Source: Panorpa germanica
Lineage: Eukaryota; Arthropoda; Insecta; Mecoptera; Panorpidae
Reading direction: 5' to 3'
Length of the DNA stretch: 64,000 bases
Assembly (NCBI GenBank): GCA_963678705.1
Contig: OY783204.1
Span: 26,918,759-26,982,758 of the forward strand
Made by a program: the position numbers and the translations under genes. Each line of letters begins with the position of its first letter. The first letter of the stretch is position 1. A model generated the notes under the pieces. The model was not told the DNA's origin and did not search any database. It was given only the letters and a program-made list of their open reading frames with translations. Shown here one piece after another: positions 47,116 to 59,728 of this stretch.

Positions 47116-48485
47116 CAGTGTGAGACGGCTGATTGCATTTACAAGGTTCGGATAGGTTTACCGTAGTAGCATGTATTCGTTTGGTGAAAATTCGCAACAG
47201 ACAGAAAATGACTGATTTTGTAGTTTCAATATTTTTTCTTATTATTGCAAAATCTGTTCCGTAACTTTGAAAGACTTAAGAATCTCTGGTCTAAAGCAAG
47301 TATGAAACTAGCTGAGAGCAAATCCAGTGCTGCAAAAGTAACAACTGTCTTGTACTCTATTCACGTACAGTACGATACATTAACCAACGACGATGGACGA
47401 TGGACGACCAGCGCACGAACAACAATCCAGGCGTCGCCAAGCCGGTCTTTTAATTATCTCATTGCAATGACCTTGAACATGTCAAGGTCATTCTCTAGAT
47501 CGGTCACCTTATGCTTCACAAGGGTCACAATCACATTCACAATCACCATATTATTTCTTGGAATCATTTTATGGGATAGACATTTAAATCATTTCTTGAA
47601 TAATAAAATATTTATTATATCTTTGTTTTTCTTTTTTTTTTCTTTTAATTTTATTATTATAAATTAAATAATTATTCATTGTTATTACCATATAAATATT
47701 ATCTTGTAATTGTTATTAACAAAGGAAAACATTCAAACATGTTTATTACATGTTGATTATTATTTTTATCGGTTGTATTTTTTATACCACCCTGAAGTTA
47801 GATAACCTTTGTGTTTTTCTTTAAAGAGGTTAAATAGTTTTCGATAATTAGACCTTGTCTTTTAATTATGGGCTTATAACTTATACTTCTCCGGTCAATA
47901 AGTATTAAATGAACTTAATAATCTAAACTAATAATTTCCTAAACGATCCCTAATTCTGCGAACTATAAAATATCGAAGCATTAAATATACGAATGAAATT
48001 TAATTAAAATTAGTAAGAAAACACTGAAATGCGCATTGGGTCAGTTCACCTATTGCATTAGTTGACCCGTTAAAACGCCGCGGTTATAGAGAAACCGAAA
48101 CTTGTTTCACAATTCCAGATAGCAGGATCAAATAAAAAACGAAATATAAACTGAATACGCATTTACGTAGGCAAAACTAACCGCGTTTAAAGATTTGATA
48201 TAGCTATAGATTGTGTAAAACAGGAAAAATATATATATATATATAAATAATTTAAATTATCGCCTATCGTTTAATCGAGTTTCCTATCAATTGTCTAGTA
48301 CAAAAAATCGAATACTGCATTTACATTCATCAGTTTTGTATCCCATGAAAACCGGAGCCTGTCATAAATCAATTTAGTACACAAACGCAGTAACGAATTT
48401 TTGAAATGACACCCAAATTTGCTTGGTCCTGCGCTATTTTTTGACCTCTGTTTTTTCCAGATACAAGAAGGTTTCACTGTACACT
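47116..48485. other. Gene-free region with a nuclear-receptor-like palindrome
   Basis: No supported gene; a 140-codon frame at 47245-47667 ends in low-complexity sequence and shows no family features. TGACCTTGA (47468-47476) and TCAAGGTCA (47482-47490) form a near-perfect palindrome of extended AGGTCA half-sites. A (TA)n run lies at 48232-48246. Confidence 0.4.
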
Positions 48486-48640
48486 CGAGTCGAAATTTAG
48501 ACCTATTCTGATCCTAAAATGGATCCTTGCTCCTCTTTTCATCCTAAAAACAGTAAAGTGAACCTCGTCTCATGCTAAACGTTATTACATGACCCTCGCT
48601 TCATCCTAAATGAAAATCCATGATCCTCGTTTATTTTAAA
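48486..48640 (+). repeat. Repeat family H, copy 1
   Basis: About 150 bp matching 57150-57290 in inverted orientation: ATTCTGATCCTAAAATGGAT, CTCCTCTTTTCAT, CTCGTCTCATGCTAAACGTT. It is made of diverged short units around ATCCTAAA/GATCCT. No coding content. Confidence 0.7.
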
Positions 48641-49711
48641 TGGTTTTTAAATATATTTTTTCAAGTAAATGTTTGATTCCCTTCTTAAAAACTGCTCCTG
48701 TAATTTCAGTAAATAATATAGTACGATTGTTTTTACTAAATAATTAATATTTATATTTTTTTTCCAGACCACCAACGCAGATCTTCTACTACTTCAATTA
48801 CAACTGGCGCAATTTTAAGGGTAAGTGAAATGTAATCATACAATCAAATTTTTGATTTTCATTGCAGTGCCTCTCATAACTCATCACAATGAAAAAAAAC
48901 CCTGAAACCTTAATCCAAAAGTAAAGTCTGAAAAGTCTTACAGATCTTTTTTTGGCGGTTAAGGTTTTCAGTATTTCAACAAAAATATATTTGAAGCGTT
49001 ATCAAAATTTGAATTTACAAAATCCTACTGTAAATATTTCTGAAGGTCAAGTTGAACGTTGTTTAGCGGACTGTAATAATTGTCTTAATTTTGCGCCATT
49101 GAATTTCCTGGTATTTTGATTTGACGCAGGACCATCCCGAGTCCCGTGTCCCGTGCGTTGTGCCATACTCCTACCAAATCATGGCGTGTCGTGAATTCCG
49201 TCCGTCTATCTGTTGGTCGTTCATCTTCCCGTGTCTGGTCCAGCGTCTGTCCAGCCGGGCCCAGGGTTTTGGTCATCTTCTAATTTGTAATTGACTTAAA
49301 TAAGTCCCATACATCATATTCATATATTTAGCTCATTAAAGCTACAGCGCAATACAAAGATTGAGTTTACCCTCTAGTTGTCTACAGTCGAAAATACAAT
49401 AGAGATTTAATAGCCCCGGTCGCTGGGCCAAATGAACCGGACCAAGGTTCCTTTGAAAGACAGGCCCGTTTTTGGGGAAACAGTTTTATAACAAAAAAAT
49501 ATATTTTACAACATTAATAATATTTATCATTTGGTTAGTTAATCTTGTGCCAGTCATGGAATAAATTTATCCATCTTCGGGAATCGAATTCAGAGCCAAA
49601 TTTATTATTTAACATTTATAATGTTGTATTTAAGAGAAAAGTTTTAAATTTGCTACAAGTTAATTCTAAGATTAATTATCTACCTCTCACTTAAGAGGAG
49701 GCGGAAGGTGG
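48641..49711. other. Gene-free region with a GC-richer patch
   Basis: A family C fragment (about 48866-48897, minus) and a GC-richer patch (49125-49275, with GTCCCGTGTCCCGTGCG and CCAGCCGGGCCC) stand out from the AT-rich background. Neither contains a supported gene. Confidence 0.4.
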
Positions 49712-50395
49712 TGGGTAAGCTTTCAACTTTTTTTTAAATTTGTTTATATTATTGTACAACATATTAAGTTTATTGTGTAAAAATTTGAAGTCGATTGGAG
49801 TAAAACTGTCGAAGATATAGAGTTTTAAGTCTTCACCTGTCTGGTCTGCTTTCGTGTTACTTTGAAACTTTTAATAGCTTTTTTAGAGTCGGTGCCTTCT
49901 CTAGCTCAAAATCTACTGGACCGATTCTTTTAAAATTTTGCACACTCTTTCTTTACATAAATGCCGAGGTAACGCTGTCGAGTTTTTTTTATTTTCTTAT
50001 TTTAACGTATTTTAAAATAACGAAGTTTCTGATTTTTTTCTTGAAAAATCGGTATTTTGACTTTTAAGTGCTGTAAAAAATTGAAAAATCAATGGAAAAA
50101 GAGAAAAACTCGACAGCGTTACCTGCAGAAACTTATCAACTAATGAAATAATTTTTTCGTTTTCAGAAATTTCAGTGATGAGTTATGAGTGGCACTGCAA
50201 TGTTACTTTTTTTTGTGACGTCTGCGGAGATTCACTCTCAATGCCTCATTTCTTGATATTTATTTATGAAAATTTCACAAAGTATTCTTCAAATGTCATT
50301 TTATCATGTAGTAATTACAGAAATAATTATATATTAACTGTGTCGTCAAAAAACATTATCGAAAATATGCTTCTTTTTTATCGTTTTGACCTTAC
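49712..50395 (+). repeat. Repeat family C, copy 3
   Basis: Best-defined copy. It is framed by GGGTAAGCTTTCAAC on the left and GTTTTGACCTTACCC on the right, an imperfect inverted pair that may be the true element ends. The MSYEWHCN frame is open here too (50175-50432). Confidence 0.85.
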
Positions 50396-51623
50396 CCCCC
50401 TTAACTTACTACTGTGCTACAAGCAAATCTAAGTGTTACATTTCTACCTTACAGTAGCATTATTTTTCACAGATACCTTAAAACTTTCCATAAAAGAGGT
50501 CCACTAATTTATTTCGGGCCTGTCCAAAATTTAGTGATATAAAATAGCAAATGATTATGACAATAACAGAACAGTTCACAGAATCATAGTCAGATAATTG
50601 GCTGAGAGTTGCTTGATTATCAAGTGCCCTCGTCCGGCAGCCATTAACCCATTCCTCCGTGCTTCCATCCCTCCACACCCCTCTTCCTCCCTTCCACCAT
50701 ACCACTGAACTGTTCTGAACCTGACCCTGAGAAGAAAGCTCAGGGCCATTGTCTGTGCTTGCGATTTATATAGAACAGTATTAAATTAATAATATTGCTT
50801 TGTCTATGGTTATAATATGTATTAATAAATACAGAACGAGGATAACGTGCAATTTTTTTTTTAAATATTTGTTTGAGAAGCAAGGTTTAACTTATGGGCA
50901 TATTTTGTAAGTTTTTCTTTGACGTCTCGTGTCATAAAATATAAAATGATTTGCCAATATTATCTAACAAATTGTTAGCGATATTGCATTGGCCGTGCTT
51001 CAGTCTTATCTTAACATAAACAACTTTGTTCATTGGTCTGCTCCGCCTGGTACAAGACACTGCAGACGACATTCGTTATGTAATCGTTCATTGAGCTACA
51101 TCTGGCTTTGTATACAGTTGTTATATTTGTTAATAAATGATATTGTACCAATATTATGTTCAGCTTATGATTTCTAATTAGTAAATGCTAATTATTCCTG
51201 ACAAAATGAATATCACACTAGTTCAAATCATGACACACTACGTCAGAAAAATAAGTCCCTTAGATTTGTAATCCATGACCCATATTCAGCGGCTATTATC
51301 TTACAAGTAAATAAGCAATTAAACAGAAAATAAATTTTGTTTATGGTTTTCGCTCGTTTCATACTAGGCTTTGTGACGTCACGTGTGGTGGTGTTGTATA
51401 TCATTGATATTTAATTTCATCTATCAGTGAGCAATAAGTATAAAGTTTTGCCCTTGTCCATTGGCGGGGCCCTGGTCGGGTCGACTGAGACTACAAATAG
51501 CCTGACAGGCCACAGCCACTGTAGACATGGAGCTCCAGAAGCACAAGATTCGATCGATATATCAGGGATAGCAAAATTCATTTAAATATTAAAGTGCATA
51601 CTTTAATCGCCCTTCTAATAAAC
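50396..51623. other. Gene-free spacer
   Basis: No supported gene. TTCAGTCTTATCTTAACATA at about 51000 recurs at about 22703. A GC-richer patch at 51465-51545 has no recognisable reading frame. Confidence 0.35.
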
Positions 51624-51705
51624 CTGTTATAAAATTTATACTAGGTATAAAGCCTATCCGGACAGGCTTACTATCAGTTTATACCTTGTATAAATTTTAT
51701 AACAG
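51624..51705. repeat. Short palindromic repeat E, copy 2
   Basis: Same arms as the 39.3-kb copy (CTGTTATAAAATTTATAC / GTATAAATTTTATAACAG). The loop (AAGCCTATCCGGACAGGCTT) corresponds to the reverse complement of the first copy's loop, and both copies are followed by TTTATTTGTAAA. Confidence 0.85.
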
Positions 51706-52119
51706 TTTTATTTGTAAAACTTTAAGAATTTATACCAAATTAATTTGAAGAATTGACTTTTTGTTTTTACATTTATTGAATCTATGAAATATCTAAGAAT
51801 TTCGTTATATCTTAAAGGCCATTTATAATTCCATTCTAATTTTAAGTTTTAAACATAAATGTAAGTTTCAGCTTGTGAAATTCGTTAGTAGTATACTTTA
51901 TTTAAAGTTTAATTATTTTTATTTCTTTTGTGACTTTTTCTTTGACATTATGTGTTATAAATTAGACTATTGTAATATTCATTTATTCGTTTATTGGCAG
52001 ATAAAAGCTTAACCTCAAGTTGAATTTTTACTATAATTTTATTTGTCAAAATTACTAAACAAAAAAATATCTCGCTAGTTACATTCATGAAGCAAGAGTT
52101 ATAAATTCAGGCACTTAAG

Positions 52120-52604
52120 TAAGCCTCATTCCCACTCACTGTTTTGATATTCAATTTACTGTTTTTATTTAATATTGTAATCTAGATTTCAGGTTCTCGT
52201 TTAAGCATTCCTTTGTTTTAATTTAAGTTGAGTTAATTTATTTGGTGCGTATGCATCGTTCAGCATCGTTGGACAAAATTGAAGGTGAAATAATTAAAAT
52301 TACTGCTTTAATAACAATTAGTAATAGAAATTGTTTTCACTTCTATATTTTTCAAAAACTGATATTAAACTTCTCTTAAAAATAAATCCTACTGCATTTT
52401 GACAGATTGTCACATTTTGGAGGTTATAGTATAATATAGTTTTTCTTAATTTAATATTTTTAAATTAAAACATTCGACCTTGTAAGGTTCTAAAAAAACT
52501 AAGAAAACTTAAAAAATAAATTAAATAAAAAATGGTACTGTGAATGATTACGCGTATACAAAATACAAAATTAAATTAAAGCAGTGAGTGGGAATGAGGC
52601 TTTA
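52120..52604. mobile_element. Candidate non-autonomous element with 21-bp inverted termini
   Basis: AAGCCTCATTCCCACTCACTG at the left is matched exactly by its reverse complement at 52584-52604. About 485 bp, AT-rich interior, no coding content. A clear target duplication was not seen. Confidence 0.6.
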
Positions 52605-53204
52605 GTCTTACAGACTCGCATATTCAATTGATTTTTTAAATAGAAATTTATTAATTTATAAGCAGGCCCCACATTATCTACAACTTGACTACCACTGTTA
52701 TAATTCCATACATGCACAGACCCGTTAAACATTACTTATTTGGTCATTTCAAGTTCAAGGCGTTACTTGTTGATGGATCTCATCTTGGTAAATAGTCTGT
52801 TAGACATTTTACTTGATAAATTATTGAAATGGAATGGAATGAAAAGGTTAGGTTAGGATCTTGCGCGCCCTGGCCCCTGTGATCTGTCTTCAATCTATTG
52901 TGTACGTCATTAAACATTAGACACTGAGCATTAGCCAGAAGGGGGAGTCGGCGGGAGGGGGTTTAATATTGACTTATTTTCTGTTATACAAATATACAAT
53001 ACAGTGCAATTAAATTATTTGAATATATCTAAAATTTTCACATATTTTTTACATTTATACATAAACTGTTTATTTTATCAAAAAAATATTTTTATAAAAG
53101 TTGTAGAACGTTAAAAATCCTTTAAAATGGTGTATGATAAGTTTAGATACTATAATGGGTTTAAGAGATATGGATTAAATTGTAAGCGCATGCACTTGCT
53201 GTTG

Positions 53205-53700
53205 ATGTCATTTTCAATAAAGTGCCCCACTTTACGGCGGTGTAACTCAATATTTATTAGACATACAAAAAAGTGTTGTATGCATAAATTGTTGGAAATT
53301 GAATCCTCTATCAGATGATAATAACTAATTTTATCTTAGGACACACTGGTAAGGAGTTATTGCAAAGAAACCGTTTTTAGTTGCTCTTTTTTCAAGATTT
53401 ACGCAAACCTCAGCCCCGAATCTGCCCGAACCGAATGAGAACGCAACTGTGTTGTTAGTGAGAGAAAGCACCTGTATACGAGTGAGAGAACACACACGTC
53501 ACGAACGAAACTAAACTGATTTGAAATTAGTTTTGAGCGACTATCTTTCTTGATCGCAGGGCAATTACGTTGCTTGCTTTTGATGGTGACATCATGAGCA
53601 GAGATGTGCATAAATACTATTTAAATACATACATACAAATACCTCATAATACGACACAATAAATTCCCCTATTAGATGCTTTTGTTAAAAATTCTATAGA
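53205..53700 (+). repeat. Families I (53215-53400) and F (53400-53700), adjacent copies
   Basis: The first part matches 42.7-43.1 kb (family I). It is followed directly by an inverted copy of the 22.4-22.67 kb sequence (family F). GCAATCAGTCGACCCGTGTG near 53757 also matches the end of the 22.6-kb copy. Confidence 0.65.
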
Positions 53701-55090
53701 GTCACAAAACACGACTCGTTTTTCGTTTTCGTTGGAAACTTCGTTGCTCGGCTAGATTGCAATCAGTCGACCCGTGTGCGGACGGCCTAAGTCAATGAAA
53801 TTGAAACTGATAAAGAAAATATTCACGAATTAGTATACTTAAAATAGTGATATAAGTTTATTTACAAACTTTTTCGCCAATTTCTTCGAGATGTCTATAC
53901 TGTAAGCAGAATACTTTTATATGTAAGGGAGAATCATTTTGCCCTTATATGAGAAACACTATATGTAGAGTATAATCAGTGCTATTCGTATGCAGGTTCG
54001 AACATGTTCATAAATACAGCGCGGCTAATGATATAATGAGGCAAATTACCATACTTACTAAATATTTAAATTATTTCGAATTTATTCGTTGAGCTTCTTT
54101 AATCGGTTTAATCGGACTACGACCATGAAGTCTAAAGCTGGTTTAGCTGGCTTTGGTGTGAATATATTCGTTCTCGCATTAGCGTTGCCAACAAGAGCAG
54201 CTACCTCGATGAGTCCAGGAAAATTTGAGCAAAATATATACACACTATTTCAGCTTTTAAAGCCAGAGTTATTAATATTTCAATATAACAAATTGTTATA
54301 ATGAATAAATAATTAGTAAATTTGTCATTACTTTGTCCATAGTTTTACTGCAGTAAATCTCACAGCATCAGCTTCTTGTATACAATATAAGTACAGGGTA
54401 CTTTTACCTTCACTGTTACGAACGATAGGTGGGGGGATCAAGGAGGTGGTTAAAGCTTCCACTGCGCATAACGAGTTGCAATACATCATAATCTGCATTC
54501 CAGTATTCTGCACGGATTGTAGATGGTTCACTGCGCTCGATGGACTCTGCAAGCTGCTGGTATGGATAAGATGAGAAGGCTTGGTCTTCATGCTAAGGCA
54601 AACTGTTTTAATTCATAGGAACAACGCTAGGTAGGATAGGGATTCGATTCGATTCGATATTGATTTAATGTCAGATGCAGGTGCAAATACAACATCTACA
54701 GTATAAATTTTTTTATTTATTATTTATAGTTTATATGATGTAACTATTATCTTTATCATGGGTATCCAACAGAGGGGACAATGATTGCATCTCTAAAAAT
54801 ACAAATTAACACTTTATAGAATGGATTTTCTCTTTCACGAGAATCTTCTCATGGGGCTTTTGCTAAATTTCAGTTCAGGAAAATTTCGTCCACTATGGTC
54901 CGAAACTATATATCTATAGGAAGACGAGTAGCATGTCATATTAAAAGGTTCTCTCCCAAAATTTTACTAACACTATAAGATTCTCCTATCTAAAGATTTT
55001 TTAAAGACTCCTTAAAAGGTCACCATAAATATTGATGTAAATTTGTTAAGGATTGATTTAAGGACCCCATTCTTATGAAGGCAGTAAGAA
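53701..55090. other. Gene-free region
   Basis: Short open frames at 54089-54301 (plus) and 54328-54591 (minus) have no recognisable motifs and are not called. A run of GATTC repeats lies at 54642-54657. Confidence 0.35.
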
Positions 55091-55663
55091 ATGGGCTTGT
55101 GTCTCCATCTTTTAGTGGTCGATTTTTCAATTGTTGATTGAAATTGATGTTAATAAATGTGTATTGGCGTGTCTATTTTATTAATTATCTAAATATTGAT
55201 GGGGATATAGAAATTAAAAATTTGAATTGTTTTAGCGCTAGAAATGCATTTATAAGTCAGTTATTTGTTGAGTAGGTCAGTGCTGTGGTAATGTTTTGTA
55301 GCTGTTGGTAGTCAAAATAATCAAGTCAAGTCAAAGAATAATAAGTTTTTATTTTATTTAACCTTGTTACGGCATACATAATATTTAAATTTTATTGTTC
55401 TTTGAAATAGCTGTAAATAATATTTGATATTTTGATATATAAATACATATAGCAGAGATTTATGAGCTGTTAGGTTGGCAGCGGTTATTATGTCACATGC
55501 ATTTGGAATGTTGTACAACGTTGAATCCCTTTAATAATTAAAGAGACAAAATGACTTTTTTAGTTGTTAGTATCTCCTAACATATAAGGAGTTATTAAAA
55601 AATAATTGAACATTTGAGGTTCTAGCACTTTTATAAAAATTAAGACATAGGACACAAGCCCAT
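55091..55663 (-). mobile_element. Repeat family A, copy 10 (both ends)
   Basis: 573 bp between ATGGGCTTGTGTC and GACACAAGCCCAT, oriented like copies 1 and 2. It is internally shortened near the centre (after TTAGCGCTAGAAATG) and near the right end. Confidence 0.92.
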
Positions 55664-58039
55664 TGCCCATTTTGTCCATAGGAAAATGCACTATTGATTT
55701 TAATCTATCTAGATCAAATCCCAGGTAGAAAATGGTCTCGTAATATCAGGTTTACACTGGCGTTACATTTTCTATCTGGGTAGTAGATTCCCTGACACCC
55801 CGCTTATGGCACAAGCGTTTGAATCTCCAAGTCTATTTTTGTAAGGCCTTGTATAATTTTGTTATTCGCTTATCACGAAGCACTACTAATATCTGCGGTA
55901 ACTAAACCAACTGTTCTATTCTCCCATCAAACGCAGCGTTTTTTTTTAACCAGTATCTTTAAAGTAATGGTTACTACACAGGCACAGGCAGAGGCGCAGG
56001 TACGAATATAACGACCATGAGTAACCACATACTGCAAGATTACAAGCAGCTAAAGCAACTACAGGCCATATTTAATAGGCGTTACCAATTTCGTATAATT
56101 ATCCCAACTTCGTGATTAGACGTGTACACTTATTTCAACTATGTACAATGGATTATGAGCTACATGCTCTGAGCTAATAGCTAAGAGCTATTAAAGGATC
56201 GTCTCTATTGGTAGAACATACAACAATCTACGTAAACTTTAAACAAGAAAAAAAAATGAATCATTGAATTTTATTTTTATGAAACAACTATTTATGTAGT
56301 TAAATAGAAGGACAGTGAAGACGCTCTTTCTGCCTCACAAAACAAAATAATAAAATACAAATCTCAGTTTTATTTTATCTTATTCATAAAATGTACAATC
56401 ATATTTTTACACCAGAATCTTTAATTTCTTATAATTATATTTTATTTATATGTTACCAGCGCTTGTTAAACTTAATTATTACCTTAATTGATAATGCTGT
56501 TCCAACCAAACGCAGTCTGACGTCATATTACCATAAATCAGTTGACATAAATGTTACATTTAAACCATAATTACAGCGAACATAACGAATGAATTAAAAT
56601 TTAAAGTGACGTATTTTTTTTTTTTTTTTAATATATTTTTATTTGAAAAAATTGTAATGTCTACATCACGTTTTAAAAGCTTGATTTCCGCACAAACAAA
56701 TGTTGAAAATTGTCCGATCATGAATTGTATATATGTATACGTATAATACATGTTTAATTTCATACAGGCATATGTCTATAGTTCAAGAGCTAACGGCTTA
56801 ATTGTTAACACATATATTAAATACGTTTAAAAATTGTGAAGTGTCTTAGTGAAGGTGATCTTTGGAATTTTCATCATCATAGAAAAACAAAAGAGTTATA
56901 CTTTGTAAAACTTTGTATACTAGTACTCTATACTTTGTATTTAAATAGCAATACCTTTGTAAATTCTTTCGTTTTCCATATCTTTCTTCTCTGCACTTTC
57001 GCCATCCAACTCTTTCCTTTCCTGCCTCCTTTCAGCAATTCCTCCGCCGTATTCCGTTAGTATATGTTCGAGTGCCTCATACGCTCTCTTTACACACTCT
57101 ACAGATAATTAACTCCCCTTCTTTTCAGTATCTGCTTCCTGCAAGGGAGGGTCATATAATAACGTTTAGGACGAGACGAGGTTTAATTTACTGTATTTAG
57201 TATGAAAAGAGGAGTAAGGATCCCTTTTTAGGATCAGGATAGGTCTAAAATTTCGAATCGGGAATGCAACTTAAGGAGGTGAAATTTGTGGGTCAATAAA
57301 AATAGTTAAAATATATGCTACCTCAAAATTTTAGAGACCTACGGTCATAGTTTTATTTTGACTACTTACTAATTTTTACTACTTTCAGAGAAAAATTTAC
57401 AAAATAAGTTCCTTAGTTTAATTTTTCTGTACGGCGCTCCACTATCTGTGAAGTTTCTACATGGCTGAGTTTTGCGTATGTGCATTAAACGAGAACAAAA
57501 GAAAATGAACCCAGCTCTTGGGCTATTATCGCTCTTTACATGTGTTTGTTATGTACATACATATTACATGCCATGTACCTATACTAGTACATATGTTTTG
57601 CAACAAAAAAAACGACCTTGACTGTGAATGTTGGTTCGCAGAGAAACCGAAAGTACAGAAGATAAATAATACCAAAGTTATTTTAAGAATAAAAATTGTA
57701 AACAGAAACTGCTGGCAACGAGTACAAGAATAATTTTGCCTCGCCGACACAGTGTTTGTATAATCATAGATAATTAAAAAATATATGGAGTTAATGTTAT
57801 TAAAAACCACCAGTATGTAACATTAGAAAAATTAGAAGTTTAAGAACCTACACACACTCAAACCGGGTTTGAACTTGAGTTTGATCGTTTATGAGTGCGA
57901 TGAACATAGTTGAAACTGTGACAATCACTGCCAACACGAGCCGAGCGCCTATGTAAATTTTAGAGCATATATATATGGAGAGAGAATGCTGGACCAGAAA
58001 GTGTGTCCAAAATGTGTGTGAGAGAGAAAGGTATATGTT
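55664..58039. other. Gene-free region with repeat family H copy 2
   Basis: Family H copy 2 lies at about 57150-57290 (minus), ending close to a segment (GGTCAATAAAAATAGTTAAA) that also flanks the hAT relic at 35.3 kb. Otherwise AT-rich with no gene recognised. Confidence 0.45.
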
Positions 58040-58328
58040 CCCGCATATAAAAATTAGAATTTAACAGTAAATATAGCAATATTCATTTTCAAAACTTATT
58101 TTTGCAGTTCTAAAATTAATAAAAGTCAGTGGAAGAAAGCTTAAAATGTAGATACGTTATTCATCTAACTAATTGCAGCTTTAGATTTTGATTCGCGTTT
58201 ATAGTTACTTACATAAAACGATTTAAACATAAAAAAACATGGTTTTTTTTGATAATATTTAACCTGCTGTATAGTATCGCCATCTATATTTCGCGAATCA
58301 AAAATGGCCAAGTATCGTTTCACCTTAA
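58040..58328 (-). repeat. Repeat family B, copy 3
   Basis: Inverted relative to the other copies. It includes AAGTCAGTGGAAGAAAGC in its reverse form, CTAACTAATTGCAGCTTTAG and TGGCCAAGTATCGTTTCACC. The most complete copy at both ends. Confidence 0.8.
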
Positions 58329-59728
58329 GAGTTAAGATGAAACCATCCATTATCTGTATCGTACGCAAAGGGTGACAAAACGTGACAAGAGGAGAGGAGG
58401 GAGGGGTTACAAACTTTGTGACGTCACATCTCCATATAAATAAAACTTAAATGTTGTTCGTTGATAAGCGCATCTTTTGAAAACGACTGGATCGATTTTA
58501 ATGTTCGTATAAGTCTGAATACGATTTTTAGGGCAAGAAAAATTGGTAAATTTGCCCGGAAATTTGGAAAAAGTGAAAGTGATTTTTGCTACTATGTGCG
58601 CAAATTCGTTTGACAGCTGATTGTCAAATTGTGAATCAAGCTAATAGTGACAAAAAAATATTGTTTGTTTTATTTCTAACAAAAGCAGTTCCATATAAAT
58701 AACCTAAAGGGAAGTCGCATTGTCTCCTCGAACTGATAACTTTTATGGAGACAAAACAACTGATAACGCAATGCAGGAGTGCTGTTATCAGTCGTTAGTA
58801 CATTGCGATATGGGTAGCGTTCATATACTCACATTAAATGCGCCACGTCGATAACGAAATATTATTATTTGAACGTAAACATAATATAAAATAAGAAAAA
58901 TATGAATTACAATTGAGGGGGCGTTTATCTCCCCTGCGGACGCTCATGGAAAGTATTTGCGTCTAAATAATATCAAAGGTCTTCGTAATTATTCAAGGCC
59001 AGCTTATAAATACCCAAAACGCAGATCATTTGAAACATAATATCTTTTTAAAATATTTCTGTTTCACTCTAGCATATGCTTAGTGAACGTAGGAAGAAAG
59101 AGATAGATAATAAATATTTCTAATCATTCAATATTTCCAGTCGTTTCTTGCATGTTAATACATCCAGTCTATAATTTAATCACTGAATTATTTCTTTTAA
59201 TCATTTTAATAGATTCGAATAGAAATATCGCATCACGCAATTTGATAAAATTAGGACAATTCTTAACATTCCAAATCTTCAAAGTTCACCAAGAGCTAAA
59301 TACCAATTTGCAGAAATTGGCATGCAGCCCATGTTCACGTTTTATTTTAGAGGTCTTATTAACTTTTTTTTTATTAGAAAGTTTTGTTGAATTGCCGTGA
59401 GGTTTGCTTTAACATCGTTTTAATGTTTTCTTACAAGACAACGTTGTGTCTTCTCTTTGTCTAAGACTCTGTGACTTAAATTATTAAATTCACGATTCCG
59501 AGAAATGAATGAATAATTCTTTCTCTTTTTATTCCAATCGTTTTGTTCTTTCTTGTCATTTTAAAATTAGAAAATGTATTTCTTTTTTTAGGTTATACAA
59601 TAAAAAATGTCATTTTTGCTAATTGACAAATAATTGTTTTATTAATTATTTTCACTTTTTGTACAAGTTGAATGAATTATAGAAATTGTTATATAAAGTT
59701 GAGTATTTTCCTTTTTACTTTTATAGAT
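58329..59728. other. Gene-free region
   Basis: No gene recognised. A TTTGTGACGTCAC site at 58419-58431 recurs at about 51371, next to unrelated sequence. Confidence 0.35.

Noticed and set aside
47245-47667. 140-codon plus-strand frame
   Set aside because: No domain or signal, ends in a poly-Phe/Ile low-complexity run, and no splice context supports it.
49085-49375. Possible solo LTR ending in TTGTCTACA
   Set aside because: An ATTAAAG-like signal and CA end are suggestive, but no matching TGT start with a target duplication was found and there is no second copy.
54328-54591. 87-codon minus-strand frame
   Set aside because: Another frame in the same region is equally open and neither shows a recognised motif; could be an old gene fragment but cannot be supported.
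58419-58431. CRE-like TGACGTCA sites (also near 42346 and 51371)
   Set aside because: Short motif without a nearby promoter; expected by chance or carried by repeats.
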